DNA of 64,000 bases, taken from Achromobacter anxifer (GTDB taxonomy: Bacteria > Pseudomonadota > Gammaproteobacteria > Burkholderiales > Burkholderiaceae_B). Shown here piece after piece: positions 46,968-55,453 of this stretch; positions within the stretch are counted from its first letter, which is position 1; each line of letters begins with the position of its first letter. The translations under genes were made by a program, and so were the position numbers. The stretch is from positions 310,001 through 374,000 of the forward strand of contig NZ_CAHLAR010000006.1 in assembly GCF_903652925.1 (NCBI RefSeq). The letters run 5' to 3'. The notes below the pieces were generated by a model. That model made no database searches and was not told the DNA's origin. It saw only the letters and a list, made by a program, of their open reading frames with translations.

Positions 46968-47109
46968 GCCGCGAATGGCGGATCCGCCGGGTTCAAGGGC
47001 ATTCCAAGTATGGAACGCGCCGTTGCGCCAGCAGGCGTGCCGTTCCCGGGGCCGCAAGCCTAAAATCGCATAAGAGCCGCGCGCGTGGCGCGGCAAGCTG
47101 GAAGACTCC

Positions 47110-48039
47110 ATGCAAGACATACAACTACTGCTGGAACAGTATGGCGGGTGGCTGGTATTCGCCAACGTGCTGGTCGAGCAGGCCGGCTTGCCGGTGCCCG
47201 CCTATCCCATGCTGATCGCCGCGGGCGCGCTGGCGGGCGCGGGCGGCTGGCTTACGCCCTGGCTGGCCGCCACCGCCGCCTGCCTGCTGGCCGACACCAT
47301 TTGGTACGTGGCCGGCCAGCGTTACGGCTCGCGCCTGTTGGGCGTGATCTGCAAGATGTCGCTGTCGCAGGACTCCTGCATCCGGCAGACGCAACGCCTG
47401 TACCTGCGCATCGGCGTGCGCGCCCTGCTGGTGTGCAAGTTCCTGCCGGGGGCGGGCGCCCTGTCCACGGTGATGGCGGGCCTCACGGGCACGCCCTATC
47501 GCCGCTTCCTGGCCTATGACCTGGCGGGCTCCCTGATCTGGGTGGGTTCGGCCCTGTTGCTGGGCGGCCTGTTCCACAGCGTGGTGAACGACGTGCTGGA
47601 GATCCTGGGCACCTATGGCGCGATGGGGCTGGGCGTGCTGGCCGCGGTGCTGGCGCTGTACATCCTGGCGCGCTTCCTGCGGCGCCGGATCCTGCTGCGC
47701 AGCCTGCGCGTGATTCCGCGCCTGTCGGTGGACGAGCTGATGCGCTGGCGCCAGGACGGCCGCAATGCGCTGGTGTTCGACGTGCGCCCCGAAGCGTTGC
47801 GCGCAGAGCAACGCATACCTGGCGCGATCGCGGTGGACCTGAAGGCGCCCTTGCCCACGCTGGACGCCCAGGCGCTGGAATCCGACATCGTCGTGTACTG
47901 CGCCTGCCCCAACGAAGTGTCAGCCGCGTTGCTGGCGTCGCGGCTGCGCGCCGCGGGCTATCCCAAGACCTGGGCCTTGCGCGGCGGCTACCAGGCCTGG
48001 CAGGAACACGAACACCCGGCTCCGCCACAAGGCGCATAA
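47110..48039 (+). CDS. DedA family membrane protein fused to rhodanese domain
   Basis: 309 aa. Residues 1-190 form a DedA/SNARE-associated membrane domain (FANVLVEQAGLPVPAYPMLI, and CKFLPGAGALSTVMAGLTG with the functionally important Arg/Lys region). Residues about 203-300 form a rhodanese-like domain with candidate active cysteines C264 and C266 in VVYCACPNEVSAA. DedA proteins are linked to lipid-carrier recycling and proton homeostasis; the rhodanese part would face the cytoplasm. The fusion occurs in other beta-proteobacteria. Confidence 0.9.
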   Translation: MQDIQLLLEQYGGWLVFANVLVEQAGLPVPAYPMLIAAGALAGAGGWLTPWLAATAACLLADTIWYVAGQRYGSRLLGVICKMSLSQDSCIRQTQRLYLRIGVRALLVCKFLPGAGALSTVMAGLTGTPYRRFLAYDLAGSLIWVGSALLLGGLFHSVVNDVLEILGTYGAMGLGVLAAVLALYILARFLRRRILLRSLRVIPRLSVDELMRWRQDGRNALVFDVRPEALRAEQRIPGAIAVDLKAPLPTLDAQALESDIVVYCACPNEVSAALLASRLRAAGYPKTWALRGGYQAWQEHEHPAPPQGA

Positions 48040-48090
48040 TTCCGCCATCAGCCCGCTCAGACGGCGGGCAGCCTACAAGGAGAGACAGGC

Positions 48091-49017
48091 ATGCGGATTT
48101 TGTTCCTGGGCGCCGGCGGTACCGGCGGATACTTCGGCGGACGGGCGGCCCAGGCGGGCGCGGACGTGACCTTCCTGGTGCGCGAAGCGCGCGCCGCGCG
48201 GATCCGCGAGCAGGGCCTGCGCATCAAGAGCCCGCTGGGCGATGCCACGCTGCAGCCTCAGCTGGTCACGCAGCAGACCCTGCAGGGCGGCTACGACGTG
48301 GTGGTGCTCAGTTGCAAGGCCTACGACCTGGACAGCGCCATCGAGGCCATCCGCCCTGCCGTGGGGCCGGATACCGCAGTGCTGCCCATCATGAACGGCG
48401 TGCTGCAATACGACGTGCTGGACCGCGAATTCGGGCCGCACCGGGTGCTGGGCGGCCTGTGCCAGATCAACGCCACGCTCGGTCCCGAGGGCGAAGTGGT
48501 GCACCTGGGCAAGTACGCCAACATCGTCTTCGGCGAGCGTGCAGGCCCTGCCCGCAGCGAGCGCTGCGTCGCGCTGGAACAGGCGCTGGCCGGCGGTGAA
48601 TACGTCAGCCGCCTGAGCACCGACATCTACCAGGACATCTGGGAGAAATACGTGTTTCTGACGACGCTGGCAGCCGCCACCTGCCTGATGCGTGGCACCG
48701 TTGGGCAGATTGCCTCTTCTGACGACGGCATCGACATCATGACCGGGCTGCTGCAGGAATCGCAAGCCGTTGCCGCCGCCTCGGGCCACGCGGTGCGGCC
48801 GGAAGCCGACGCCTCGGCGCGCAAGCTGATCGCGGACCGTACCCAGCCCGTCACTGCTTCGATGTTCCGCGACCTGAGCCAGGGCTTGCCGGTCGAGGCC
48901 GACCACATCGTTGGCGACATGGTCCGGCGCGCCCGCAACCTGGGCGTGGACGCGACCTATCTGCGCACCGCCTACGCGCACCTGCAGGTCTACCAGGCGC
49001 AGCGCGCCGCGGCCTGA
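48091..49017 (+). CDS. Ketopantoate reductase (PanE/ApbA) family protein
   Basis: 308-aa NADPH-dependent 2-oxoacid reductase fold. The N-terminal Rossmann motif is GAGGTGGYFGG and the catalytic Lys candidate is in VLSCKAYDLDSAI; the C-terminal helical domain contains IWEKYVFLTTLAA. AAGGAG precedes the ATG. Such paralogues are common in this family of bacteria, so a role in pantothenate synthesis is possible but not certain. Confidence 0.87.
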   Translation: MRILFLGAGGTGGYFGGRAAQAGADVTFLVREARAARIREQGLRIKSPLGDATLQPQLVTQQTLQGGYDVVVLSCKAYDLDSAIEAIRPAVGPDTAVLPIMNGVLQYDVLDREFGPHRVLGGLCQINATLGPEGEVVHLGKYANIVFGERAGPARSERCVALEQALAGGEYVSRLSTDIYQDIWEKYVFLTTLAAATCLMRGTVGQIASSDDGIDIMTGLLQESQAVAAASGHAVRPEADASARKLIADRTQPVTASMFRDLSQGLPVEADHIVGDMVRRARNLGVDATYLRTAYAHLQVYQAQRAAA

Positions 49018-49141
49018 GCGCCGCCTTCCCGGCGGCCCCTGTTCAAGCGGAGCCGCCGGGAGCACACTGGCATGGCGGGTCCGGCCGGCTGCCGCCATGC
49101 CCGTTCCGCCCAGGCTTCCCCGCTATTGGTGCATGAATTGC

Positions 49142-49171
49142 AAAAAACTCGTCCGTATTTACGGGTTTTTT
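49142..49171. terminator. Intrinsic terminator after the PanE-like gene
   Basis: 11-bp stem (49142-49152 with 49161-49171, one G-T pair), 8-nt loop, A-run and T-run at the base. Works on paper in both directions. Confidence 0.8.
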
Positions 49172-49267
49172 GATCGGATTTGAACGAATAGTATGGCTTT
49201 GCCTGAGCCGGAGCGCGCAATGCCGCAAGTCGCGGCGGCCCTGGCTCCCCTACCAAGGAGCAAGACC

Positions 49268-49879
49268 ATGAAAGTTGCACTGATCGGAATTACCGGCCGC
49301 GTGGGTTCGCGCGTGGCTGACGAGTTGCTCAAGCGCGGCCACCAGGTCACGGGCATCGCCCGCAACCCGGCCGACGTCAATCCCCAGCCTGGCCTGACCG
49401 TCAAGCAGGGCGACGCCACCGACCCGCAAGCGCTGACCCCGCTGCTGACCGGCCATGACGCCGTGATCAGCGCATCGCGCTTCGTGTCCTCCGACGCCAA
49501 GCCGCTGCTGAGCGCCGTGAAGGACGCGGGCGTGCCGCGGCTGCTGGTGGTGGGCGGCGCGGGCAGCCTGCTGGTCGCGCCCGGCAAGATGCTGATCGAT
49601 ACCCCTGAATTCCCCGATGCCTACAAGCCGGAGGCCCGCGCTGGCGTGGTGTTCCTGGACACGCTGCGGCATGAGAAGGTGCTGAACTGGACCTTCCTGT
49701 CGCCGTCCGCCCTGTTCGAGCCGGGCGAGCGCACCGGCAAGTTCAAGCTGGGCGACGACACCTTGCTGGCCGACGACGAAGGCAAGAGCTGGATTTCGAT
49801 GGAGGACTATGCGATTGCGCTGGTCGACGAGCTTGAGGCGCCCAAGCATTCGCGCCGCCGTTACACCGTCGGCTACTGA
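49268..49879 (+). CDS. NAD(P)-binding NmrA/YwnB-like oxidoreductase
   Basis: 203-aa atypical short-chain dehydrogenase-like protein with the Rossmann motif GITGRVGSRVADELLKRGH and the conserved LVVGGAGSL. The catalytic Tyr-x3-Lys is not seen, as usual in this group. The ATG at 49268 gives the family N-terminus (MKVALIGITG). It has terminators on both sides, so it is transcribed alone. Confidence 0.85.
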   Translation: MKVALIGITGRVGSRVADELLKRGHQVTGIARNPADVNPQPGLTVKQGDATDPQALTPLLTGHDAVISASRFVSSDAKPLLSAVKDAGVPRLLVVGGAGSLLVAPGKMLIDTPEFPDAYKPEARAGVVFLDTLRHEKVLNWTFLSPSALFEPGERTGKFKLGDDTLLADDEGKSWISMEDYAIALVDELEAPKHSRRRYTVGY

Positions 49880-49900
49880 TCCGGACAGCCGGCTGAGCGC

Positions 49901-49928
49901 AAAGGGCCTCGCGAGAGGCCCTTTTTTT
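49901..49928 (+). terminator. Intrinsic terminator
   Basis: Perfect 10-bp stem AAAGGGCCTC/GAGGCCCTTT, loop GCGA, followed by a T-run; about 20 bp after the NmrA-like gene. Confidence 0.92.
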
Positions 49929-50014
49929 CGTTCCGGACTAGGGCCGGAATCCATGTTTTTGTTTGTAAACTGGCGCACCGCCAACCGGCGTTCCGATACC
50001 TGAGCTTGCCCTGT

Positions 50015-50473
50015 ATGCGTATGAAGTTGAAATCGTTGGTCCTCTGTATGCTGGTTGCCGCCTCCGGTCTGGCGGTTGCCCCGGCCAGCGTGGCCGCGCC
50101 CCAGTCCAACAAGGACATCGCGGTGGCGTTCTTCCGCATGATGTTCCAGGACCGCGATACCGATGAGGCGGTGCGCCGGTACGTCAGCCCCGAGTACACG
50201 CAGCACAACCCGTACATGCAGGACGGCGTCGGCCCCCTGGTGGATTTCTTTCCCGCCTATTTCGAACAGCATCCGCAAGCCATCGTCGAGATCAAGCGCG
50301 TGATCGCCGAAGGCGATCTGGTGCTGATCCACAACCTGTGGCGCGATTCTCCGGAAGACCGCGGCCAGGCCGTCATGGACATCTTCCGCGTGGAAAATGG
50401 CAAGATCGTCGAGCACTGGGACGTGAGCCAGGAAATCCCCGAGAACCCGGCCAACAAGAACGGCATGTTCTAG
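50015..50473 (+). CDS. Exported SnoaL/NTF2-like protein
   Basis: 152 aa with a signal peptide (KLKSLVLCMLVAASGLAVAP, cleavage near SVAAP). The mature part is a SnoaL-like cone (DEAVRRYVSPEYTQHNPYMQDG and VENGKIVEHWDVSQEIPE in part) common in small periplasmic or polyketide-cyclase-like proteins. ATGs at 50015 and 50021 are both possible. It lies 10 bp before the flavin reductase gene. Function unknown. Confidence 0.85.
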   Translation: MRMKLKSLVLCMLVAASGLAVAPASVAAPQSNKDIAVAFFRMMFQDRDTDEAVRRYVSPEYTQHNPYMQDGVGPLVDFFPAYFEQHPQAIVEIKRVIAEGDLVLIHNLWRDSPEDRGQAVMDIFRVENGKIVEHWDVSQEIPENPANKNGMF

Positions 50474-50483
50474 GAAGCAAGGC

Positions 50484-51053
50484 ATGGCCAGCATCGAACC
50501 CGTAGATCTGCCCCGCGCGTACCTGCTGCTGAACCACGGTCCCACCGTGCTGGTGACCAGCGCCCACGGCGAGGCGCGCAATGTCATGGCGGCCGCCTGG
50601 GCCATGCCCCTGGACTTCAGCCCGCCCAAGATGCTGGTGGTGGTCGACAAGAACACCTACACGCGCGAACTGATCGAAGCATCCGGCGAGTTCGCCCTGT
50701 GCATACCCACGCGCGCCCAGGCCCGCGCCACGCTGCGCGTAGGCACGGATTCCGGACGCAACGAGGACAAGTTCCAGGCCAGCGGCCTGACGACCTTTCC
50801 GGCCAGCAAGATCGGCGCGCCGCTGGTCAGCGGCTGCCTGGGCTGGCTGGAATGCCGCGTCGTGCCCGAGCCGCACAACCAGCAGGCCTACGATCTCTTC
50901 ATCGGCGAGGTGGTGGCCGCGTGGGCGGCGCCGGAAGCGTTCTCCGGCAACCGCTGGCATTTCCCCGACGACGAGCGCCGCTCGGTGCATTACGTGGCCG
51001 GCGGCTCCTTCTTTGCCACCGGCGAAGCGTTCAACGTTTCCGATTCGGAGTGA
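50484..51053 (+). CDS. Flavin reductase-like FMN-binding protein
   Basis: 189-aa split-barrel flavoprotein (TVLVTSAHGEARNVMAAAWA, and PPKMLVVVDKNTYTRELI). Same superfamily as the protein at 27525-28199 but not close to it. An AAGG precedes the ATG. It may supply reduced flavin or act as a general reductase. Confidence 0.87.
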   Translation: MASIEPVDLPRAYLLLNHGPTVLVTSAHGEARNVMAAAWAMPLDFSPPKMLVVVDKNTYTRELIEASGEFALCIPTRAQARATLRVGTDSGRNEDKFQASGLTTFPASKIGAPLVSGCLGWLECRVVPEPHNQQAYDLFIGEVVAAWAAPEAFSGNRWHFPDDERRSVHYVAGGSFFATGEAFNVSDSE

Positions 51054-51058
51054 TCCCC

Positions 51059-51568
51059 ATGCGCAGCGTTTATCTGGCCGGTTTCGACGTGTTCCTGCCC
51101 GACGCGGCCGCGCACGGCAAGCGTTTGCAGGCCTTGTGCGCCACCTACGGATTCGAGGGCCTGTTTCCGCTGGACAACGAGGCGCCGCGGGACCTGTCCG
51201 GTCCGGCGCTGGCGCAATGGATCTATCGAGAAAACGTTGCGCTGATCCGGCGCGCGGACATGGTGATGGCGAACCTGAATCCGTTTCGCGGCGCGGAGCC
51301 CGATTCCGGCACGGCCTTCGAGGTGGGCTACGCGATCGCCTGCGGCAAGCCGGTGTGGGGCTACACCGGGCAGGCCGGCACGCTGATCGACCAGGTGGCG
51401 GTGGGCGCGGCGGCCGACGACGGCGTGTCGCGCATGGTGGACGCGGAAGGCTACACGGTGGAAGACTTCGGCTTGAACCTGAATCTGATGCTGGCGTGCA
51501 GCGCCCGCATTGTCACGGGCGGCGCCGCCGATTGTCTGGCGGCGATGGCGCGCGAGCCGGGCCGCTAG
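51059..51568 (+). CDS. Nucleoside 2-deoxyribosyltransferase-like protein
   Basis: 169-aa protein of the nucleoside deoxyribosyltransferase family. The active-site region NLNPFRGAEPDSGTAFEVGY carries the expected catalytic Glu, and the N-terminal VYLAGFDVFLPDA is typical. It starts 5 bp after the flavin reductase gene. It could scavenge nucleosides or cleave a modified nucleotide. Confidence 0.88.
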   Translation: MRSVYLAGFDVFLPDAAAHGKRLQALCATYGFEGLFPLDNEAPRDLSGPALAQWIYRENVALIRRADMVMANLNPFRGAEPDSGTAFEVGYAIACGKPVWGYTGQAGTLIDQVAVGAAADDGVSRMVDAEGYTVEDFGLNLNLMLACSARIVTGGAADCLAAMAREPGR

Positions 51569-51634
51569 CCGTCCGGCTGAGGCACCGCTTGTCAGCGGCC
51601 GTCCGGGCTTGCGGCTTTCAGCGCGAATGCCCTG

Positions 51635-52300
51635 CTAACCGCGTGCGGTCTTCGCCGTTTTGCGCGGCGCGCGGCGCGGCGCCGCGGCGGGCTCGCCCAG
51701 ATATCCCATCACCGCGTCGACCACGGCCTGTTCCAGCTGCTGCGTCGAGAATCCGGCGGGCGGCTCCAGCGCCGCGGCATGCACCAGCGACTCCATGATG
51801 CGCAACACCACGTAGGTTGCCAGGTCGCGGTCCTGTTGCGCGATTTCGGCGCGATGCAATTCCAGCAGATGGCGCATGCGCCGGTGGATGTCCTGGTCGG
51901 CGCGGCTGTGCTCGTGCGGCAGGTCGAACAGCGGAAACTCCCGCTCCAGCACGCGGTGTAGCGCGGGTTCCAGCAGATGGGCGTGCAGCATGGCCTCGAC
52001 GATCGCCGCGACCCGTTCGCGCAGCGTGGCGGCGGGGTTGCTGTCCAGCACCGCGTCGATGACGTCCAGCATCTGGTTGTCGTGGCGGTTATGCAGCGCC
52101 GCGATCAGCGCGTTCTTGTTGGGAAAGTACTGGTACAGCGAACCGACGCTGACGCCCGCCGTTTCCGCGATCAGGTTGGTGTTGGTGCCCGCATAGCCGT
52201 GCGTGGCCAGAACGCGAGCCGTGGCTTGCAGAATCGTCTCTACGGTGTTCTGGGATCTGATCTGGCGCGGCGATTTACGGGGCTGTGGGATGGCGGTCAT
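51635..52300 (-). CDS. TetR family transcriptional regulator
   Basis: 221-aa repressor with the N-terminal helix-turn-helix (TNLIAETAGVSVGSLYQYFP near residues 40-60) and an alpha-helical ligand domain. The C-terminus is basic. It is divergent from an MFS transporter gene with a perfect palindrome between, the standard arrangement of a drug-responsive repressor and its pump. Confidence 0.92.
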   Translation of the reverse strand: MTAIPQPRKSPRQIRSQNTVETILQATARVLATHGYAGTNTNLIAETAGVSVGSLYQYFPNKNALIAALHNRHDNQMLDVIDAVLDSNPAATLRERVAAIVEAMLHAHLLEPALHRVLEREFPLFDLPHEHSRADQDIHRRMRHLLELHRAEIAQQDRDLATYVVLRIMESLVHAAALEPPAGFSTQQLEQAVVDAVMGYLGEPAAAPRRAPRKTAKTARG

Positions 52301-52326
52301 GGGTACTTTGCAATGCGAGTATCGAA

Positions 52327-52344
52327 TATGAGCAATGGCTCATA
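52327..52344. promoter_or_regulatory. TetR operator candidate
   Basis: Perfect inverted repeat TATGAGC-AATG-GCTCATA in the 149-bp interval between the TetR gene and the MFS gene, 27 bp upstream of the regulator start. Confidence 0.6.
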
Positions 52345-52449
52345 AAATTTCCGGCAGGCAATCCGTTTCACCGCCCGCGCAGGGCGATTATGCCATCGCC
52401 GGTTTTGGTACCGGCCCCGGGTTGCGCATCGCTTACTCAAGGAAATCCT

Positions 52450-53649
52450 ATGTCTCATTCATCGACGGCCGGGGCCATGCCCGCGGCCCAGGGACCCGCG
52501 CGCTCTGTTTTTGCGCAAGTCCTGCCGCTGGCGCTGGCGGTATTCGTCGGCTTTTTCATGATCGGCCTGCCCATGCCGGTATTGCCTCTGTACGTGGACG
52601 GCACGCTGGCGCTGGGCGCACTGGTCGTCGGCGTGGTGGCGGGGCTGCAGTTCGCCGCCGCGCTGTTGTCGCGCGCCTATGCCGGCTCGCTGTCTGACCG
52701 CCGCGGCGCCAAGCGCGCGGTGGTGGGCGGCTTCGCGCTGGGTTCGGTCGCCGGGCTCTTCTATCTGCTGGCCGACGACCTGTCGGCCAGGCCGCAGGCA
52801 GCGCTGGCCGCGTTGCTGGCCGGACGCGCGCTGATGGGCTGCGCCGAAAGCCTGATCGTCACCGGCGCCCTGAGCTGGGGCGTGGGCCGCGTGGGGCCGC
52901 AGAACGCCGGTCGCGTGATGGCCTGGGTGGGCGTGGCCATCTACGCCGCCTACGCGCTCGGCGCGCCGGCCGGCATGCGGCTATACGCCGCCACCGGCTT
53001 CGCGGGCATTGCCTGGGCCACGGCGCTGATTCCGCTGGCCGCCCTGGCGCTGGTGCTGCCGCTGCGCGGGGTGCGCGCGATGGGTGGCGCGCGCACGCCC
53101 TTCTATCGCGTGCTGGGCATGGTGCTGCTGCCCGGCGCGGGCCTGGCTTTGGCCAGCGTCGGCTTCGGCGTGATCACCGCGTTCGTGAGCCTGCTGTTCT
53201 CGCAGCGGGGCTGGGACGGCGCGGCGTGGATGTTCACGGCGTTCGGCGCGGGATTCATCCTGGCGCGCGTGTTCTTCGCCGGCCTGCCGGACAAGCTGGG
53301 CGGTGCGCGCGTGGCGCTGGTGTGTGTGCTGATCGAAGCGGCGGGGCAGTGGCTGATCTGGACCGGTTCCCTGCCGGCCTGGGCCTTTGCCGGCGCCTTG
53401 CTGACGGGCGCGGGCTACTCGCTGGCGTTTCCGGCCTTTGGCGTGGAGGCGGTGCGCCGCGTGCCCGCGGCAAGCCGGGGCACGGCCATGGGCGCGTATG
53501 TGGCGTTCCTGGATATTGCGCTGGGACTGAGCAGCCCGGTTGCCGGCTGGCTGGCCGGCGCGCAGGGCTACGGCGCGGTGTATGCGATGGGCGGCGCGTG
53601 CGCGCTGGCGGCGATGGTAGTGGCCATGGCGCTCAAGGCCAGGCGCTGA
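52450..53649 (+). CDS. MFS transporter (YhhS/YfcJ-like)
   Basis: 399-aa major facilitator with twelve hydrophobic segments and the loop motif GSLSDRRGAKRAVVGG after segment 2. The start at 52450 follows AAGGAA; the frame is open upstream without conserved sequence. Probably an efflux pump controlled by the divergent TetR gene. Confidence 0.88.
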   Translation: MSHSSTAGAMPAAQGPARSVFAQVLPLALAVFVGFFMIGLPMPVLPLYVDGTLALGALVVGVVAGLQFAAALLSRAYAGSLSDRRGAKRAVVGGFALGSVAGLFYLLADDLSARPQAALAALLAGRALMGCAESLIVTGALSWGVGRVGPQNAGRVMAWVGVAIYAAYALGAPAGMRLYAATGFAGIAWATALIPLAALALVLPLRGVRAMGGARTPFYRVLGMVLLPGAGLALASVGFGVITAFVSLLFSQRGWDGAAWMFTAFGAGFILARVFFAGLPDKLGGARVALVCVLIEAAGQWLIWTGSLPAWAFAGALLTGAGYSLAFPAFGVEAVRRVPAASRGTAMGAYVAFLDIALGLSSPVAGWLAGAQGYGAVYAMGGACALAAMVVAMALKARR

Positions 53650-53689
53650 AGCGCAAGGCGGCGCCAGCCTGGCGCCGCCTTTGCCGGAA

Positions 53690-54409
53690 TCAGACCGTCG
53701 CGGCCATCTCCAGCACTTCGTCGTCGATCGCTTCGGCCTGGCCGTCCTTCAGCTGTTGCAGATGGTCGGCCAGTTCCGCGATGGTCAGCGCCACCAGCCC
53801 GTGCTGCGCGGCGTACCGTTCCAGCGCCGCGCCGCGCATCATCGTGCCGTCGGCGTTCATCAGTTCGCACAGCACGCCGGCGGGACGCAGGCCGGCCAGC
53901 ACCGCCAGGTCCACCGAGCCTTCGGTGTGGCCGCGGCGGGTCAGCACGCCGCCGGGCTGGGCGCGCAGCGGGAACACGTGGCCCGGGCTGACGATATCTT
54001 CGCTTTGCGCCGTCGGTGCGATGGCGGCGCGGATGGTGGTGACGCGATCCACGGCCGACACGCCGGTGCTGACGCCCTCGCGTGCCTCGATCGAGACGGT
54101 GAAGGCAGTGGCAAAGCGGCTCTGGTTGCGCTGGACCATGGGCGGCAGCTCAAGCCGGTCCAGGGTTTCGCCGGGCAGGCACAGGCAGACGATGCCGCTG
54201 CCGTCGCGGATCAACTGCGCCATGACCGGCACGGTCAGCTTGTCGGCGGCCACGATCAGGTCGGCCTCGTTCTCGCGGTCGAAGTCGTCCATGAGGATGA
54301 CGGGACGGCCCAGGCGCAGATGATGCAAGGCGCGCTGCAAGCGGGCGGCGAAAGGCTGCGAAGCCAGGCTGGGGATGGGGGACTGCTGGGTAAGGGTAAC
54401 GTTGGACAT
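53690..54409 (-). CDS. ribB: 3,4-dihydroxy-2-butanone 4-phosphate synthase
   Basis: 239-aa RibB that makes the four-carbon riboflavin precursor from ribulose 5-phosphate. The acidic active-site loop [15 protein letters not shown] and the [20 protein letters not shown] substrate motif (in part) are visible. It has no fused GTP cyclohydrolase II. It is preceded by an FMN riboswitch, as for stand-alone ribB genes in many proteobacteria. Confidence 0.97.
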   Translation of the reverse strand: MSNVTLTQQSPIPSLASQPFAARLQRALHHLRLGRPVILMDDFDRENEADLIVAADKLTVPVMAQLIRDGSGIVCLCLPGETLDRLELPPMVQRNQSRFATAFTVSIEAREGVSTGVSAVDRVTTIRAAIAPTAQSEDIVSPGHVFPLRAQPGGVLTRRGHTEGSVDLAVLAGLRPAGVLCELMNADGTMMRGAALERYAAQHGLVALTIAELADHLQQLKDGQAEAIDDEVLEMAATV

Positions 54410-54410
54410 T

Positions 54411-54451
54411 TGAAACGCTCTCGCAAGTTGAAAGGGGCGAAAAACGTTTCA
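54411..54451 (-). promoter_or_regulatory. ribB initiation hairpin
   Basis: TGAAACG (54411-54417) pairs with CGTTTCA (54445-54451) directly before the ribB ATG, placing the GAGAG Shine-Dalgarno (54418-54423) at the base of the stem. No T-run follows, so control by the riboswitch is probably at translation. Confidence 0.5.
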
Positions 54452-54484
54452 GGGCTACTCGACAGCCGAACGCAATACGACAGT

Positions 54485-54504
54485 CCAGGCGCAAGCGCGC
54501 CTGG
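54485..54504 (-). promoter_or_regulatory. Expression-platform hairpin
   Basis: Perfect 8-bp stem CCAGGCGC/GCGCCTGG with a 4-nt loop, between the FMN aptamer and ribB. No T-run follows it, so it is not a classical terminator. Confidence 0.6.
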
Positions 54505-54529
54505 TGCTACCGGGTTTGTGCCGGCACAT

Positions 54530-54672
54530 CTTCTCTCATCCGGACTATGACCGTCGGCCCTGGCATCTCACCAGATCTGCTGACCCCGGCATCCACGAAG
54601 GACGCCGGGCGCTCGCGGGCTCGCCACATTGCATGGCATACCGCCGGTGGGGAATTTCGCCCCGCCCTGAAG
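54530..54672 (-). promoter_or_regulatory. FMN riboswitch (RFN element)
   Basis: All conserved RFN blocks can be read on the minus strand: CTTCAGGGCGGGGCGAAATT, CCCCACCGGCGGTATG, the AGCCCGCGAGC stem, GTCAGCAGATCTGGTGAGA, GCCGACGGTCATAGTCCGG and the closing ATGAGAGAAG. Its position before ribB agrees. FMN binding is expected to reduce ribB expression. A possible TACAAT -10 box lies upstream at 54715-54720. Confidence 0.97.
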
Positions 54673-54788
54673 ACGTACTGCATGTCGTGTTAACGACCTG
54701 GAGGATTGTACGCCTGTCCGCGGCGGGGCCCGGAATACGCTTGCTGCGCCTGGGGTCTTGGCGGCCGACGGGGACGGACCCCGTCCGG

Positions 54789-55340
54789 TCAGGAGGCGGT
54801 GGCGGCGGTTTCGGAGGCCGCTTCGGTGGTCGCAGCCTCGGTCTCGCCGGCTTTCTTTTTCTTCTTCTTGGCCGGCAGCGCCAGCATCGTGCCGCGGCAC
54901 GGCGGCGTGCCGCAGAGGCAGCGGTAGCCTTCCTTGAGCTTCTTGGTGATGCGGCCGTCCAGCACCAGGCCGTAGTCGTACGACAATTCGGTGCCGCGCG
55001 GGATGTCGCGCAGCGCGACGATGTAGACGCGCTTGCCGTGCTTGCCTTCCTGGGCTTCGCAGTTGGGCTCGCAGGAATGGTTGATCCAGCGGGCGTCGTT
55101 GCCTTGGTCGCCGCCGTCGATCACGCGGCCGGAACTGAGCGCGAAGAAGAAGGTGTGGAAGGGATCGTCCGGATTCGTCGGATGACGGCGGTCGGCTTCC
55201 TTGGCGCTGATGCGCTCGCCGCCGTACTCGATGATGCGCGTGCCCGCGGGGATCTTGCGCGCGGCGAAGACGCCGTTGCCGTGCAGCTTGGAGCGGCGGA
55301 CGACATGCCAGGGCTTGATCGGGGTGTCTTCGTTGGTCAT
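54789..55340 (-). CDS. SET domain protein-lysine methyltransferase
   Basis: 183 aa. SET motifs are visible in order: HGNGVFAARKIPAG, FALSSGRVIDGG, N87-H-S-C90 in RWINHSCEPNCE, and Y121 in ELSYDYG. A post-SET zinc motif follows (C141, C143, C148 in YRCLCGTPPCRG, with C94). The tail is six lysines and then an acidic Ala/Thr stretch. The protein is eukaryote-like in architecture but of a size common among bacterial SET proteins. The target is unknown; a DNA-bound or ribosomal protein is possible. Confidence 0.9.
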   Translation of the reverse strand: MTNEDTPIKPWHVVRRSKLHGNGVFAARKIPAGTRIIEYGGERISAKEADRRHPTNPDDPFHTFFFALSSGRVIDGGDQGNDARWINHSCEPNCEAQEGKHGKRVYIVALRDIPRGTELSYDYGLVLDGRITKKLKEGYRCLCGTPPCRGTMLALPAKKKKKKAGETEAATTEAASETAATAS

Positions 55341-55453
55341 TGATCAGTGGAAGTGGCGGTGAGACGAAACAGGATTATATCGGCGCGTTTTTGACAGCTT
55401 GATAGGCGTATAGTGTGCGCCGCTACGTTCCTCCCATTTTCCTGGTTAGCACC

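Noticed and set aside
46968-47109. Attachment-site direct repeats bounding the Abi_2 gene
   Set aside because: A palindrome GGCGGATCCGCC (46977-46988) is present, but no matching copy was found on the other side of the gene.
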